Counted from the stretch's first letter, positions 9,703-19,641 are shown. The stretch: 64,000 bases of DNA from a bacterium (GCA_030427205.1 JAUHXC010000001.1:806001-870000); one strand, 5' to 3'. Made by a program: numbers and translations. Notes: a model not told the origin generated them from the sequence alone.

Positions 9703-10557
9703 GTGGAGATCTTGCGCAGCCGCGAGGCGGTCCGCCGCTGGACCGCCGGGCATCACGCCGCCGGGCGCACGGTGGCCCTGGTGCCGACCATGGGCTTCTT
9801 GCATCGGGCCCATACCGATCTGATGCGGGCGGCGGCGGCGCAGGCCGATGTGGTGATCGCCTCGATCTTCGTCAACCCGACCCAGTTCGGGCCCGACGAG
9901 GACTTCGCGCGCTACCCGCGGGACGAGGCGGGCGATCTGGAGAAGGCGAAGGGCGCCGGCTGCGCCGCGGTCTTCCTGCCGACCGTCGCCGAGATGTACC
10001 CCGCCGGCGCGGCGACCCGGGTGCACGTCGACACCCTCTCGACCCACCTCTGCGGCGGCAGTCGGCCGGTCTTCTTCGACGGCATCTGCACCGTGGTGGC
10101 CAAGCTGTTCAACATCGTCGGCTGCGACGTGGCGGTCTTCGGCGAGAAGGACTTCCAGCAGCTGGCGATCATCCGGCGCATGGTGCGCGATCTGGACCTG
10201 CCGGTGCGCGTCGTGGGCCACCCGCTGGTGCGCGAGGCCGACGGGCTGGCGATGAGCAGCCGCAACGCCTACCTCTCCGCCGAGCAGCGCCAGGACGCGC
10301 TGGCGCTGTCGCAGGCGCTGGCCGAGGCCGACGGGCGGTTCCGGGACGGCGAGCGCGATCCGGACGTGCTGCGCGCGCTGCTGAAGCGGCGCATCGCGGC
10401 GGTCGACTCGATGACCCTCGACTACGCCGAGCTGGTCGATCTGGAGCAGCTGCAGCCGGTGCGCGGGCCGCTTGAGGGGCCGGTGCTCGCGGCGGTGGCG
10501 GTGGATCTGCAAGGCACCCGGCTCATCGACAATACGGTGCTCGGCCGCGCGGGCTGA
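9703..10557 (+). CDS. panC: Pantoate--beta-alanine ligase
   Basis: Condenses pantoate with beta-alanine using ATP. The GTG start at 9703 lies behind a GGAGG site at 9691-9695. The 284-residue protein carries the nucleotidyltransferase signatures PTMGFLHRAH (the HxGH-type motif, here ending in RAH instead of the common EGH), SIFVNPTQFGPDEDF, FGEKDFQQL and a KMSKS-like MSSRNAYLS. Co-transcribed with panB. It converges on the SIS gene, with only 29 bp between the two stops. Confidence 0.96.
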   Translation: MEILRSREAVRRWTAGHHAAGRTVALVPTMGFLHRAHTDLMRAAAAQADVVIASIFVNPTQFGPDEDFARYPRDEAGDLEKAKGAGCAAVFLPTVAEMYPAGAATRVHVDTLSTHLCGGSRPVFFDGICTVVAKLFNIVGCDVAVFGEKDFQQLAIIRRMVRDLDLPVRVVGHPLVREADGLAMSSRNAYLSAEQRQDALALSQALAEADGRFRDGERDPDVLRALLKRRIAAVDSMTLDYAELVDLEQLQPVRGPLEGPVLAAVAVDLQGTRLIDNTVLGRAG

Positions 10558-10586
10558 TCTCCTCGGGCGCCTGTTTCACCGCCCCG

Positions 10587-11597
10587 TCAGCCTTGGTTCT
10601 TCATCTCGGGCGCCTGTTCCATGTGCTCGACCGCGCCCAGCTTCATCCGGTAGAGCTTCGCCCCCCACGGCGGGATGTCCGCGCGCCCGGGCGTCGCGCC
10701 GGCGGCCCGCATCAGCGCCCCGGCCGTATTCAGCGCGCGGGCGTAGATCTGGAGCGCGCCGGCCGGGCCCGACCCGGCGATGCGCGTCACGCTGCGCGGC
10801 TGGCCCTGCCACATCGGCTCGGCCCACGGCCGCTGCTCGTCGACGGCGAACCAGACCAGCCAGGTGCGCGGACCCGCCGCCATGAACTGCCCGTGGGCGA
10901 ACTCCCGCGGGTCGGCCGCGCGGGCCGGCGCGAAGCCGCTCTCGCGCACGAGGTGGGCGAAGACATCCGCCGCCGGGCGCGCGAGGCCGGCGCCGAGGGC
11001 GACGACGTCGCTCGGACGCGCCGCGGCGAGCCGCTCGGCCCGCTCGATATCGGCCGGGCTCCCCTCGAAGGCCTCGACGGCCGCGACGCCGTCCACCCCG
11101 TGCAGCCGGGCGGCGAGCAGCGCCATCGGCACCAGCGCGTGGCGGGCGGCGAGGCCCTCCTTCACCGCCGGGCCGGTCAGCGCGACGGTGTGGTGACTCG
11201 CGTCGGCCCGGCGCACCCGATCGATCAGCGGCGCGTCGGGGTTCGTAGTCACCGCGTGCACCGCCCGCCCGGCGCGCAGGGCGGCCTCGGCGGCCCCGAG
11301 GATGTCGTGATGCCGCCCCGACCCCGACAGCATCAACACCGGGTGCAGCGGCGGGTCGAGGCGCACGTCGAGCGGGCTCGGGGCATGGGCCGGATGGCCC
11401 GCGCGACGGTGCAGGCCGGCCCACAGCCGGGCCACGGTCCGGCTGCCGCCGGCGCCGACGATGCACAGCGGACCGGCGAGCGCGTCGCGCAGTCGATCGA
11501 GGCGCCAGCCGACCAGCCCGCCCTCGGCGCGGCGAGCGGTCTCGATCAGCGGTGTATCCAAGGGCCCCGCCGCCTGCGGTGTCTGCGAATCACTCAT
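10587..11597 (-). CDS. SIS-domain protein (sugar isomerase-like)
   Basis: A 336-residue protein resembling two-lobed SIS proteins: a nucleotide-sugar fold region around LCIVGAGGSRTVARLW (residues about 44-60) and a second Ser-rich phosphate-binding segment LMLSGSGRHHD (about 93-103) followed by AVHAVTTNPDAPL. SIS domains bind phosphosugars in isomerases and regulators. No helix-turn-helix is present, so it is more likely an enzyme or sugar sensor than a RpiR-type regulator. Divergent from the kinase gene at 11740, with a 142 bp shared upstream region. The specific substrate cannot be told. Confidence 0.75.
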   Translation of the reverse strand: MSDSQTPQAAGPLDTPLIETARRAEGGLVGWRLDRLRDALAGPLCIVGAGGSRTVARLWAGLHRRAGHPAHAPSPLDVRLDPPLHPVLMLSGSGRHHDILGAAEAALRAGRAVHAVTTNPDAPLIDRVRRADASHHTVALTGPAVKEGLAARHALVPMALLAARLHGVDGVAAVEAFEGSPADIERAERLAAARPSDVVALGAGLARPAADVFAHLVRESGFAPARAADPREFAHGQFMAAGPRTWLVWFAVDEQRPWAEPMWQGQPRSVTRIAGSGPAGALQIYARALNTAGALMRAAGATPGRADIPPWGAKLYRMKLGAVEHMEQAPEMKNQG

Positions 11598-11739
11598 CTG
11601 AGACGCTCTCCTGCCGGCCTCGATCGCGGCTGTCCGGGCGTCGGAAGGGGGCTTTCGGGCGCAGCATGTGGTAAATCCTTCTCTTCGGGGTCGCCCGCCA
11701 GGGGCCCCGTTTCACCGGACCCGTGAGCCGCCGACCTCG

Positions 11740-14700
11740 ATGGACATCCTGCCGCCCGGAAGTCTGATCGGAAAGTACCCCATCACCCGGCTGATGAGCG
11801 CGGGTGGCATGGGGCTGATCTACGAGGCGGTGCACCCGGTGCTCGGCAGCCGGGTGGTCATCAAGACCATCCGCTCCGAGCTGGCCCACGACCCGTCGAT
11901 CATCGAGCGCTTCTTCAAGGAGGCCCTGGCCACCAGCCGCATCCGCGATGAGCGGCTGCCGCAGATCTTCGACCAGGACCGGCTCGACGACAACTCGCCC
12001 TACATCGTGATGGAGTACCTCGAGGGCGAAGATCTGGCGGCTCGGCTGACCCGCGGCCCGCTGAGCCCGGAGTACGCCGCCCGGCTGGTGCTCGAGATCC
12101 TCGAGGTGCTGCACCGGGTGCATCAGCTGGGCATCATCCACCGCGACATCAAGCCGCAGAACATCTTCCTGGCCCGCTCGGACCTGCTCGGCGAGGTGCC
12201 CAAGCTGCTCGACTTCGGCGTGGCCCACTTCGTCGGCGAGCAGGCCACCGCGCCGGGCGAGATGATGGGCACGCCGCTCTACATGGCGCTCGAGCAGGCC
12301 GACCAGCATACGCGCATCGGCCCGTGGACCGACGTCTTCGCGGCGGGCGTGGTGCTCTACGAGTGCCTCGCGGGGGCCGGCAAGCGGCCGTGGGGATCGC
12401 CGAACGTGATGGGCTACCTGGCCCGGCTCAAGTCGCGGGCGAAGCCGCGGCCGCTGACCGAGCTGGCCCCGATGACCCCGCCGGGTCTGGCCGAGGCGGT
12501 GCACACCGCGTTGTCCATCGACGTCGGCGAGCGCTTCCCCGACGCGGCGCGCTTCGCCCGGGCCATCGAGCCCTACGCCCAGTCGCGCACCGCGATGTTC
12601 GCCCAGCCGGCGCCCAAGCCCGCGGCGATGGAGGTCACCGTCGACGCCCGGGCGATCACCGGCGACGCGCTCGCCGATACGCCGGCCCCGCCCCAGGCCG
12701 ACGAGACGGTGGTCGAGGTCCGTGGCACCGGCCGCGGCACGGGCGCGGCGCCCGCGTCGTCGATGCGCATGCGCACGATGACCACCGCCGCGCTGCAGAA
12801 GCTGCATCGGCGGCTGGCGCTGTTGGGGCCCGAGCGGGCCTCGCCGCTGCGGGTCGACCGGCTCAAGGCCGGCGAGCGGCGCCATGTCACGCTGCTGGCC
12901 CTGTCGATCCACATCCAGAGCTCGCTGCCCGAGACCGAGCCCGAAGACATCGACGCGGTGGTCGATCAGGTCTTCGAGGTCTTCCGCCGGGTGCTCGATC
13001 GGGCCGACGCGCACGTCGAGCCGCCGGTGGGCTGGTCGCTGATCGCCGCGTTTGGCCACGAGGAGACCCGCGAGGACGACGCCGAGCGCGCCGTGGCCGC
13101 CGCCCGGGCGCTCGTGGCCCAGCAGCGGGCGGTGGACGAGGCGCTCGGCGAGTACGGCTACGGCCTGTCGATCCGCATCGGGCTGCACTCGGGCTTCGTG
13201 ACCCGCACCGCCCGCGGCGGGCGCGACGTGGTCACCGGCGACACCGCCGAGGTGGCCCGGCACCTGGTGCTCGTCGCCCCGATCAACGGCATCTGCATCA
13301 GCCGCGAGACCTGCGCCATCGTCGGCACCCACTACCACTGGCGGCCGATGGGCCCGGTGGAGGTCAAGGGCCGCCCGCGGCCGGTGCAGGCCTACGAGAT
13401 CATCCGCGACGGCATGTCGACCGACATCCGCACCCGCCCCGGCTCGGCGCGGGCGTTCGTGGGGCGGGCCGAGCTGATCGAAGCCCTCGAGATGGAGTAC
13501 CTGCTCGGCTCGGTGCAGTCGGGCGAGGTGCGGCTGGTGCAGCTCGTCGGGCCGGCGGGCGCGGGCAAGTCGCGGCTGCTCGACGAGCTGATCAAGCGCA
13601 TCGCGGAGGATACCGCCCGCCAGACGCGGGTCGTGCGGGTGCAGCCGGTGGGTCTGCAGCCCTATGGCCTGTGGGCGGCGCTGCTGCGGTATCTGCTCTT
13701 CGACGGGGAGACCACCAACCGGCCGATGACGATGGACGTCGTCGCCCGGCTCAACCAGCTCGCCGGCGCGCTCGACGAGGCCTCGGCCGCCGAGCTGCGC
13801 CGCCAGACCGACGTGGCCCACCTCATCCTGGGCCGGGGTGAGATCGACGCGCCGGAGCAGGTCGACCCCGAGGTCTTCGGCGGGCGCATCCGCTCCCTGC
13901 TCGCGCTCGCGCTCACCGCCGCCGGCCGGCGCACGGCCCGCATCTACAGCCGGCCGCTGCTGCTGGTCTTCGACGACCTGCACCGGGCCGACTCGGCGAG
14001 CCTCGAGCTGCTCGGGGCCATCCCGGGCATGATCCGCGACGGCCAGCCGCCGCTGTTCCTGCTCGGCAGCCGCGGCACGGCGGTGCGGCCGGCGGAGTGG
14101 GTGCATACCCGTGAGCTGCCGGTGGGGCCGCTGGCCGACGACGAGGTCGATACGCTCATCGACGACATGGCCGGGGTGCACCGGGTCTCCGACGCGGTGC
14201 GCGCGCTGGTGCACGGCCGGGCCGGCGGCAACCCGCTCTTCATCGAAGAGCTGCTGCAGATGCTGCGCGCCCGGCGCCAGCTCGACGCCGACGAGGCGGC
14301 CCTGGCCGATCTGTCGCCGCCGGGCTCGCTCTACGGCCTGCTGCTCTCGCGGCTCGAGCGGCTGTCCGACGACCTGCGCGGCGCGGTGCAGTGGCTCTCG
14401 ATCGCCGGGCCCGAGGTGCAGAGCGCGGTCTGGCAGTCGGTCGTCGGCGCGCTGTCCGGGCAGCGCGAGGTCCGCCTGACGCCGCTGGGCGAGCTGGACG
14501 CCCTGTGCGACCACGGGCTGCTCGAGGGCGGCCCGGGGGACGGGGTCTATCATTTCCGCCAGCAGCTCCTGCGCGACGCGGTCTACGGCACGGTGCTGGC
14601 CCACAACCGGCGGCTGCTGCACCTGCGCTACGCCGAGGCGATGGAGGCGCTGACCCCGCGCCCCGATCCGGAGACCGCCAACCGGCTGCTGTACCACTAC

Positions 14701-15858
14701 AGCCACACCGACCGCGACGCGAAGACCGTCGAGTATGCCCGCCAGGTGGGCCGGCGGCGGCTGGCGTTGGCGGCCCACGCCGAGGCGCTCTCGGCGCTGC
14801 AGCTCGCCGCGATGCTGCAGGATCGCCTCGAGACGCCCGATCGGGCGGCGGCGGTGGCGACGCTGCTCGACCTGAGCAAAGCCTTGTTCTACCTCGGCCG
14901 GCTCGAAGACAGCGCCGGCCGGGCGGCGGAGGCGTTGGCCGCGGCGCCCGACGGTGAAGACGCGCTCGCCGCGCGGGCCCACGCGTCGGTGGCCCGGGCC
15001 CGGCAGTACACCGGGGCCTGGGAGGCGGCGCAGACCCACCTCGAGCAGGCCGAGCTGCTCTACGCCCGCGCCGAGCGCCCCACCGACGCCGCCCGCACCC
15101 GCTGCATGCGCGCGTTCGTGCTGCGCTCGATGGGCGGCGACGTCGAAGAGGCGCTGATCCTCGCCCGCTCGGGCTGGAGCACGCTGACCGAGCGCAACCC
15201 CTCGCCGGCCTCGGTGGTCCGGGCGGGGCACGACCTGGGCAACATCCTGCGCGACCTCGAGCGCCATCGCGAGGCGCTGGCCGTCTTCGACCACGCCATC
15301 GACATCGGCGAGCAGGCCGGCGGCGGCGGCCCCTACGCCCGGCTGCCCTGGCTGCAGGCCTGCCGCTCGGGGCGGGCGCTCTCGTTGGCAGCGCTCGGCC
15401 GGCTCGACGAGGCGATCGACGAGCAGCGACAGGTCTACGCCCACGCGGTTCAGATCCGCCACCGGGTGGCGCAGGCCATCTCCAGCTTCCACCTGGCCCG
15501 ACATCTGGCCGACGCGGGCGACCGCGACGCCGCCCGGGAGATGGCCGAGACCTCGCTCGAAGTCTGCGGCGAGATCGGCATGCCCGGGCGGGCGATGAAG
15601 GCCCGGCTGCTGCTCGCCCGCCTCGCCGACGACCTGCAGGCGCGCTACAAGCACCTCTCCGCCGCGGAGTTCCTGGCGCGCGATCGGGGCGACGGGCTGT
15701 GGTTCAACCAGACGGTCAAGCCGCTGGTTCGGCTGCTGCGCGAGCAGGGGGACAAGGCCCGGGCGACCTCGCTGGTCGCCGAGGCTCGCCGCCGGGCGCA
15801 GGTCTCGGGCGATACCCGCCTCTCCGAGCAGGTCGCCGAGCTGTCTTTCGAAGGCTGA
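11740..15858 (+). CDS. Ser/Thr kinase - degenerate cyclase - AAA - TPR protein
   Basis: I chose ATG 11740 (MDILPPGSLIGKY), directly before the kinase domain; an in-frame start at 11668 would add 24 unlikely residues. The 1372-residue protein contains a Hanks kinase (about 12-285; HRDIKPQN at about 134-141, DFGVAHF), a class III nucleotide-cyclase-like domain (about 380-540), a P-loop ATPase (GPAGAGKS near 604-611) and TPR-like helices to the end. In the cyclase domain the segment that normally reads LFADI reads LALSI, so the first metal-binding Asp is missing and the domain is probably a non-catalytic sensor. This architecture is typical of myxobacterial signalling giants; inputs and targets are unknown. 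Confidence 0.9.
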   Translation: MDILPPGSLIGKYPITRLMSAGGMGLIYEAVHPVLGSRVVIKTIRSELAHDPSIIERFFKEALATSRIRDERLPQIFDQDRLDDNSPYIVMEYLEGEDLAARLTRGPLSPEYAARLVLEILEVLHRVHQLGIIHRDIKPQNIFLARSDLLGEVPKLLDFGVAHFVGEQATAPGEMMGTPLYMALEQADQHTRIGPWTDVFAAGVVLYECLAGAGKRPWGSPNVMGYLARLKSRAKPRPLTELAPMTPPGLAEAVHTALSIDVGERFPDAARFARAIEPYAQSRTAMFAQPAPKPAAMEVTVDARAITGDALADTPAPPQADETVVEVRGTGRGTGAAPASSMRMRTMTTAALQKLHRRLALLGPERASPLRVDRLKAGERRHVTLLALSIHIQSSLPETEPEDIDAVVDQVFEVFRRVLDRADAHVEPPVGWSLIAAFGHEETREDDAERAVAAARALVAQQRAVDEALGEYGYGLSIRIGLHSGFVTRTARGGRDVVTGDTAEVARHLVLVAPINGICISRETCAIVGTHYHWRPMGPVEVKGRPRPVQAYEIIRDGMSTDIRTRPGSARAFVGRAELIEALEMEYLLGSVQSGEVRLVQLVGPAGAGKSRLLDELIKRIAEDTARQTRVVRVQPVGLQPYGLWAALLRYLLFDGETTNRPMTMDVVARLNQLAGALDEASAAELRRQTDVAHLILGRGEIDAPEQVDPEVFGGRIRSLLALALTAAGRRTARIYSRPLLLVFDDLHRADSASLELLGAIPGMIRDGQPPLFLLGSRGTAVRPAEWVHTRELPVGPLADDEVDTLIDDMAGVHRVSDAVRALVHGRAGGNPLFIEELLQMLRARRQLDADEAALADLSPPGSLYGLLLSRLERLSDDLRGAVQWLSIAGPEVQSAVWQSVVGALSGQREVRLTPLGELDALCDHGLLEGGPGDGVYHFRQQLLRDAVYGTVLAHNRRLLHLRYAEAMEALTPRPDPETANRLLYHYSHTDRDAKTVEYARQVGRRRLALAAHAEALSALQLAAMLQDRLETPDRAAAVATLLDLSKALFYLGRLEDSAGRAAEALAAAPDGEDALAARAHASVARARQYTGAWEAAQTHLEQAELLYARAERPTDAARTRCMRAFVLRSMGGDVEEALILARSGWSTLTERNPSPASVVRAGHDLGNILRDLERHREALAVFDHAIDIGEQAGGGGPYARLPWLQACRSGRALSLAALGRLDEAIDEQRQVYAHAVQIRHRVAQAISSFHLARHLADAGDRDAAREMAETSLEVCGEIGMPGRAMKARLLLARLADDLQARYKHLSAAEFLARDRGDGLWFNQTVKPLVRLLREQGDKARATSLVAEARRRAQVSGDTRLSEQVAELSFEG

Positions 15859-16185
15859 TTCGAGAAACTGCGCAACATCGGCCACGGCTGATCGATGAGA
15901 CCTCCGAGGAGGTCGCGATGAGTCGAGCGCTGCGTATTGTTCAGCATGAATTCCAGCCCTTCGAACTGACGTGGAGGTGCGCTCGAGGGCGCGTCCTCAT
16001 GCGGCCGGGCTCGGAGGCGAACCGGCGCATTCTCGGCGTCATCGGGCAGGCGATGCCTGTTCTCGGGGGATGTCCGGCTCTGCTCTCGTCGAACCTGCGC
16101 GTCCGATTTCTTCAATCGCCGGCGGTCGACACCGGGCATGCTACCCCCCGGGTCGAAGAACGGCCCGCACTTGCGAGAGGAACCC
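15859..16185 (+). other. Gene-free stretch between kinase and VOC genes
   Basis: No convincing gene. A 7 bp inverted repeat (gacctcc-ga-ggaggtc, 15899-15914) contains a Shine-Dalgarno-like GGAGG followed by an ATG at 15918. The frame from that ATG runs out of register into the VOC gene and looks non-coding. The VOC ribosome site (gagagg, 16175-16180) closes the region. Confidence 0.5.
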
Positions 16186-16569
16186 ATGAACCCCAGCGTG
16201 ATCCCCTGTCTGAGCTATGCCGACGCCCCCAAGGCCATCGGGTGGCTGTGCGCCGCCTTCGGCTTCGAGAAGCACCTGGTCGTACCCGACGCGAACGGCG
16301 GCATCGCCCACAGTCAGCTCACCGTGCCCGGCGGCATGATCATGGTCGGCTCGAAGCGGCCCGAACAGACCGGCGCCAACGGCACGATCTACGTGGTGGT
16401 GAAAGACCCTGCCGCGCTGCGCGCACGGGCTGCAGCCGCCGGGGCCGACGTCGGCGAACTCGTCGAGCACGACTACGGCGGCTGCGGCTTCCCGGTCAGC
16501 GACCTCGAAGGCACACCGTGGTACTTCGGCAGCTACGACCCGCTCGATCCGGCGACCCACGCCGGCTGA
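16186..16569 (+). CDS. VOC (glyoxalase-like) family protein
   Basis: ATG 16186 follows a GAGAGG site. The 127-residue product has the two beta-alpha-beta-beta-beta modules of the VOC fold: the first starts SVIPCLSYADAPKAIGWLCAAFGFE, the second contains YVVVKDPAALRARAAAAGA and the end GCGFPVSDLEGTPWYFGSYDP. This resembles PhnB/YdeM-like bleomycin-resistance-type proteins. The metal ligands usual for glyoxalase I are not clear, so the substrate is unknown. Apparently monocistronic. Confidence 0.8.
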   Translation: MNPSVIPCLSYADAPKAIGWLCAAFGFEKHLVVPDANGGIAHSQLTVPGGMIMVGSKRPEQTGANGTIYVVVKDPAALRARAAAAGADVGELVEHDYGGCGFPVSDLEGTPWYFGSYDPLDPATHAG

Positions 16570-16738
16570 GCGCGCCCGCCACGCGATCACGCCCGCCCGC
16601 TGATGGGTGACGCCGATCGAGCGCGCGCGGCGGGAACCGATGGCCGCCACCGGTGACCGCCGAGATGAGTCAGAAGCTGATCCGCCGCGCCGACTCCTGA
16701 TAGATTCCGGCGTCTGTCGCCCACATCCGGAGCCTGCC

Positions 16739-18016
16739 ATGCGCCCGCTCGCTGCCCTGGTGCCCGCCCTCGCCCTCTGCGCCCCCACCGCCGCCCTGGC
16801 CTGCGGGGCGATCTTCTCACCGGTCGAATCGTCGGCCGGCGCGGCCTTCGAGACCCAGACCGTGCTGGTACACCGCGCCGCCGATCGGATCGACCTGCAC
16901 GTGCGCATGACCGTCGCGCCGGGCGCCGAGACGTTCTCGTGGGTCCTGCCGGCCCCCGCGGACGCCGAGCTGCGGCTGGGGGACGACGCGCTCTTCGAGG
17001 CGCTCGACGGCATGACCCGGCCGTTCGTCGACCTGGAGTACGTCGGCAGCAACGGCGGCTGCTCCCCGGGTGACTCGGCCGGCGCGGCCGGTGGATCCGA
17101 CGGCGTCGACGTCGTCGAGACCGGGCGCATCGGCGAGTACGACTACGCCATCATCGGCAGCGCCGACGCCGCCGCCGCGGTCGTCTGGCTGACCGACAAC
17201 GGCTTCGCGGTGCCCGCTGGCGCCGAGGCGGCGATGCAGCCCTATGCCGACGCCGGGCTGAACTTCGTCGGCGTGCGCCTCGCCCGCCCCGCCGATGACC
17301 TCGACGGCTCCACCCGGCCGACGCCGCTGGTGCTCTCGACCGCCGACGACGGCGGCGAGCTGCCGAGCTATCCCCTGGGCCTCTCGGCGCTGTCGGTCGA
17401 GCGCACCCTGCCGGTGCTGATCTACGTGCTCGGCCCGCAGCGGGCGGCGGTGATGGGCGCGGAGAGCACGACCGTCTCCGCGGTCGCCGACCGCATCCTC
17501 GACCAGCGCTACCTGGAGTACCCCGACGCGGTCGACGCGCTGCAAGACGACGCCACCGGCCCGTTGTGGGTGACCGACGCGGTGATCCTCGAGCCCGACG
17601 ACCCGGCGATCACCGCCCTCGGCCCCGCCGACAGCCGGGCGGTATTGACCCGGCTCTACGCCCGCCTGCCCGCCGCGCAGATCGGGGACGCGCAGCTGGG
17701 CTGGCACCCCGACGGGCAGGCGGCGGTGAATCCGTACCAGTACCGCAGCTGGGGCAACCCCGACGAAGGCTGCATCGCCTCGGGGACCGCCAGCGCCCCG
17801 CCTGGCTGTTCCTGCTGCTGCTCGGTGGGTGGCGGCTGCGGCGCCGATTCGGGCGGTAGCGGGGCCGCTGGAGGCCCTGGCGGGCATTCTGGCGCCGCCC
17901 GACGACCGAATGCAGGCCTCGGCGGCGATACCTTCCCTGCGGCACCCCGAATGCGTATCCTCGCGCCGCTCGACACAGCCACACGGGCCCGACGCCCCCC
18001 GAGGAGAGTGCCGTGA
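16739..18016 (+). CDS. DUF2330 secreted protein, C-terminus apparently frameshifted
   Basis: The ATG at 16739 opens a signal peptide ([23 protein letters not shown]) followed by a DUF2330 domain ([25 protein letters not shown], then [13 protein letters not shown]). DUF2330 proteins are surface-associated and of unknown function. The called frame runs to 18016 with an unnatural Gly/Cys/Arg-rich end that overlaps the next start. In the neighbouring frame the sequence ending at 17859 reads [20 protein letters not shown], a hydrophobic helix plus Arg cluster as in MYXO-CTERM sorting signals. The second DUF2330 gene (49622-51328) ends in just such a tail. A one-base deletion or sequence error near 17760-17800 is therefore likely, and the true end would be 17859. 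Confidence 0.82.
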   Translation: MRPLAALVPALALCAPTAALACGAIFSPVESSAGAAFETQTVLVHRAADRIDLHVRMTVAPGAETFSWVLPAPADAELRLGDDALFEALDGMTRPFVDLEYVGSNGGCSPGDSAGAAGGSDGVDVVETGRIGEYDYAIIGSADAAAAVVWLTDNGFAVPAGAEAAMQPYADAGLNFVGVRLARPADDLDGSTRPTPLVLSTADDGGELPSYPLGLSALSVERTLPVLIYVLGPQRAAVMGAESTTVSAVADRILDQRYLEYPDAVDALQDDATGPLWVTDAVILEPDDPAITALGPADSRAVLTRLYARLPAAQIGDAQLGWHPDGQAAVNPYQYRSWGNPDEGCIASGTASAPPGCSCCCSVGGGCGADSGGSGAAGGPGGHSGAARRPNAGLGGDTFPAAPRMRILAPLDTATRARRPPRRVP

Positions 18017-18663
18017 AGTTCTTCATCGATACCGCCGACGTCGCCGAGATCCGCGAGGCCCAGAGCATGGGCCTGCTCGACGGGGTGACCACCAACCCCA
18101 GCCTCATCGCCCGCACCGGGCGGCCCTTCCGGGAGGTCATCGACGAGATCTGCCGGATCGTCGACGGCCCCATCTCGGCGGAGGTGGTCGGCACCGACTT
18201 CGAGTCGATCAAGAAAGAGGCGAAGGTCCTCTCGAAGATCCACAAGAACATCGTGGTGAAGATCCCGCTCATCCCCGAGGGGCTCAAGGCGGTGGCCTGG
18301 TGCGCCGACAACGGCATCGCCACCAACGTCACGCTGTGCTTCAGCCCGCTGCAGGCGCTGCTCGCCGCCAAGGCCGGGGCGGACTACATCAGCCCGTTCA
18401 TCGGCCGCCTCGACGACATCAGCCACGACGGCATGGAGCTCGTGCGCCAGATCGTCGAGGTCTACGACCAGTACGACGCCTTCGACACCGAGGTGCTCGT
18501 CGCGTCGGTGCGCCACCCGATGCACGTGCTCGAGTCGGCCCGGGTCGGCGCCGACGTGGCGACGATCCCCTTCGGCGTGCTCAAGAAGCTGGCCCACCAC
18601 CCGCTCACCGACATCGGCCTGCAGAAGTTCCTCGCCGACTGGGAGAAGGTGCCCAAGGGCTGA
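18013..18663 (+). CDS. fsa: Fructose-6-phosphate aldolase / transaldolase-like
   Basis: A short transaldolase-family protein (216 residues, the size of FSA/TalC rather than full TalB). The GTG start at 18013 lies behind GAGGAG at 18001-18006. Signatures are [26 protein letters not shown] and the Schiff-base Lys in [14 protein letters not shown], then [32 protein letters not shown]. The family interconverts C3 and C6/C7 sugar phosphates; whether this member acts as aldolase or transaldolase cannot be decided by eye. It overlaps the extended frame of the upstream DUF2330 gene by 4 bases only because that frame is shifted. Confidence 0.92.
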   Translation: MKFFIDTADVAEIREAQSMGLLDGVTTNPSLIARTGRPFREVIDEICRIVDGPISAEVVGTDFESIKKEAKVLSKIHKNIVVKIPLIPEGLKAVAWCADNGIATNVTLCFSPLQALLAAKAGADYISPFIGRLDDISHDGMELVRQIVEVYDQYDAFDTEVLVASVRHPMHVLESARVGADVATIPFGVLKKLAHHPLTDIGLQKFLADWEKVPKG

Positions 18664-18712
18664 TGGGCGGGCGCGGCGGCCGGCTGACGCTCACCTCACC
18701 GGGCGGGCCGCA

Positions 18713-19327
18713 TCAGAACGAGAGCCCGAAGGTCAGCCGCCCCGACGAGCCGTAGCCGAAGCTGTCTTCCAGATCGCGCTCGGCCCCCGTCCCGGCGTCG
18801 GTGGCGGTGCCCACGACCGCCGTGCCGCCGGTCAACAGCAGCCGCAGGTTGAAGGCGACCTCGAAGCGGGTCCAGTAGAGGAAGGAGATGCCGGTCGAGA
18901 TCTGGGGGCTGAAGCCGCTGATGCGGGTGTCGCAGACCTGGCCCCGGCAGTCGTGGTCGGTGTCGAAGTGCTCGAAGCCGATCAGCGTCGGGATCGAGAA
19001 CTGCCCACCGACGCGCTTCTTGTCGCGGCCGTCGTAGATCGTCCAATACGCGCCCGTCGCGGCGCCCACCAACCAGCCGGTGCCCGCCAGATCGGTGCCG
19101 TAGATCAGCTTCGCCTCGACCGCCCAGCGCTCGTAGAAGGTCAGCCCCAGGTCACCGCCGATCGAGGTGATGCCGATCGGCTCGTGGCCGCCGACGAAGG
19201 GCACCTGCAGGCGCACGTGCAGGTCGACGGGCGCCGGCTGGACCCAGGCCGAGGCCGGGCTGGCGAGCAGCACGAGCAGGGCCATCGACAGCATCGATGA
19301 CGCAGCGAGCAGGCGGGGGGCGGGCAT
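18713..19327 (-). CDS. Small outer-membrane-like protein
   Basis: A 204-residue protein with a clear signal peptide (cleavage after SPASA, residue about 27) behind a GGAGGAG site. The mature part alternates hydrophobic and polar residues as in beta strands, contains one probable disulphide (DCRGQVC) and ends in Phe (RLTFGLSF), typical for outer-membrane beta-barrels. It is short for a porin; an OmpW/OmpX-like eight-strand barrel is plausible. No family recognised. Confidence 0.68.
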   Translation of the reverse strand: MPAPRLLAASSMLSMALLVLLASPASAWVQPAPVDLHVRLQVPFVGGHEPIGITSIGGDLGLTFYERWAVEAKLIYGTDLAGTGWLVGAATGAYWTIYDGRDKKRVGGQFSIPTLIGFEHFDTDHDCRGQVCDTRISGFSPQISTGISFLYWTRFEVAFNLRLLLTGGTAVVGTATDAGTGAERDLEDSFGYGSSGRLTFGLSF

Positions 19328-19641
19328 GCGGGTCTCCTCCGGGTGCGGGCCTCGGGCGTTGGCCGCGGCCGTCGCTCACCAGGCGTCGCGTCGCGCTGTG
19401 CGGCCGCCCGCAGGCGCAGATCAAGCCACCCGATGACCGGATATGGCCAACGGGCGCTGCGCGGCACTGCATGCAGGTAGACGAATCGCGCAGGCGCGAC
19501 GCGCGGCAGGGCGACCGGAGGTCGGCCGCGCTGCGGTGATGATCGGGAGGGTGTGCGGGCCGGGCTCGGAGCAGGCGCGCCGAGCAGGCGCTCGGAGCAC
19601 ATCGCCGCAGACGGCGGGTCCGCCGGACGGACCCGGCGGAG
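19328..19641 (-). other. Gene-free stretch between outer-membrane gene and zinc-ribbon gene
   Basis: No supported gene on either strand. It holds the ribosome site of the 18713-19327 gene at its left end, a direct repeat of gctcggagca (about 19564 and 19590) and the hairpin at 19615-19635. No clear promoter hexamers. Confidence 0.5.
19615..19635 (-). terminator. Hairpin after the zinc-ribbon gene
   Basis: An 8 bp perfect inverted repeat (cgggtccg / cggacccg) with a 5-base loop lies seven bases downstream of the zinc-ribbon stop on the minus strand. There is no U-run. Confidence 0.45.

Noticed and set aside
10562..10618. 14 bp direct repeat ctcgggcgcctgtt at 10562 and 10605
   Set aside because: Short and GC-rich. 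It spans the end of the SIS gene and has no flanking mobile-element features.
11590..15885. Minus-strand 1431-codon frame over the kinase giant
   Set aside because: Antisense shadow with no domain pattern; the plus strand has kinase and P-loop motifs in order.
15918..16610. Gene starting behind GGAGG at 15908-15912
   Set aside because: The frame continues out of register through the VOC gene and gives an Arg/His-rich product typical of shadow frames.
17760..17860. Programmed -1 frameshifting in the first DUF2330 gene
   Set aside because: No X-XXY-YYZ slippery heptamer in the proper frame and no obvious downstream pseudoknot. An indel or sequence error is simpler.
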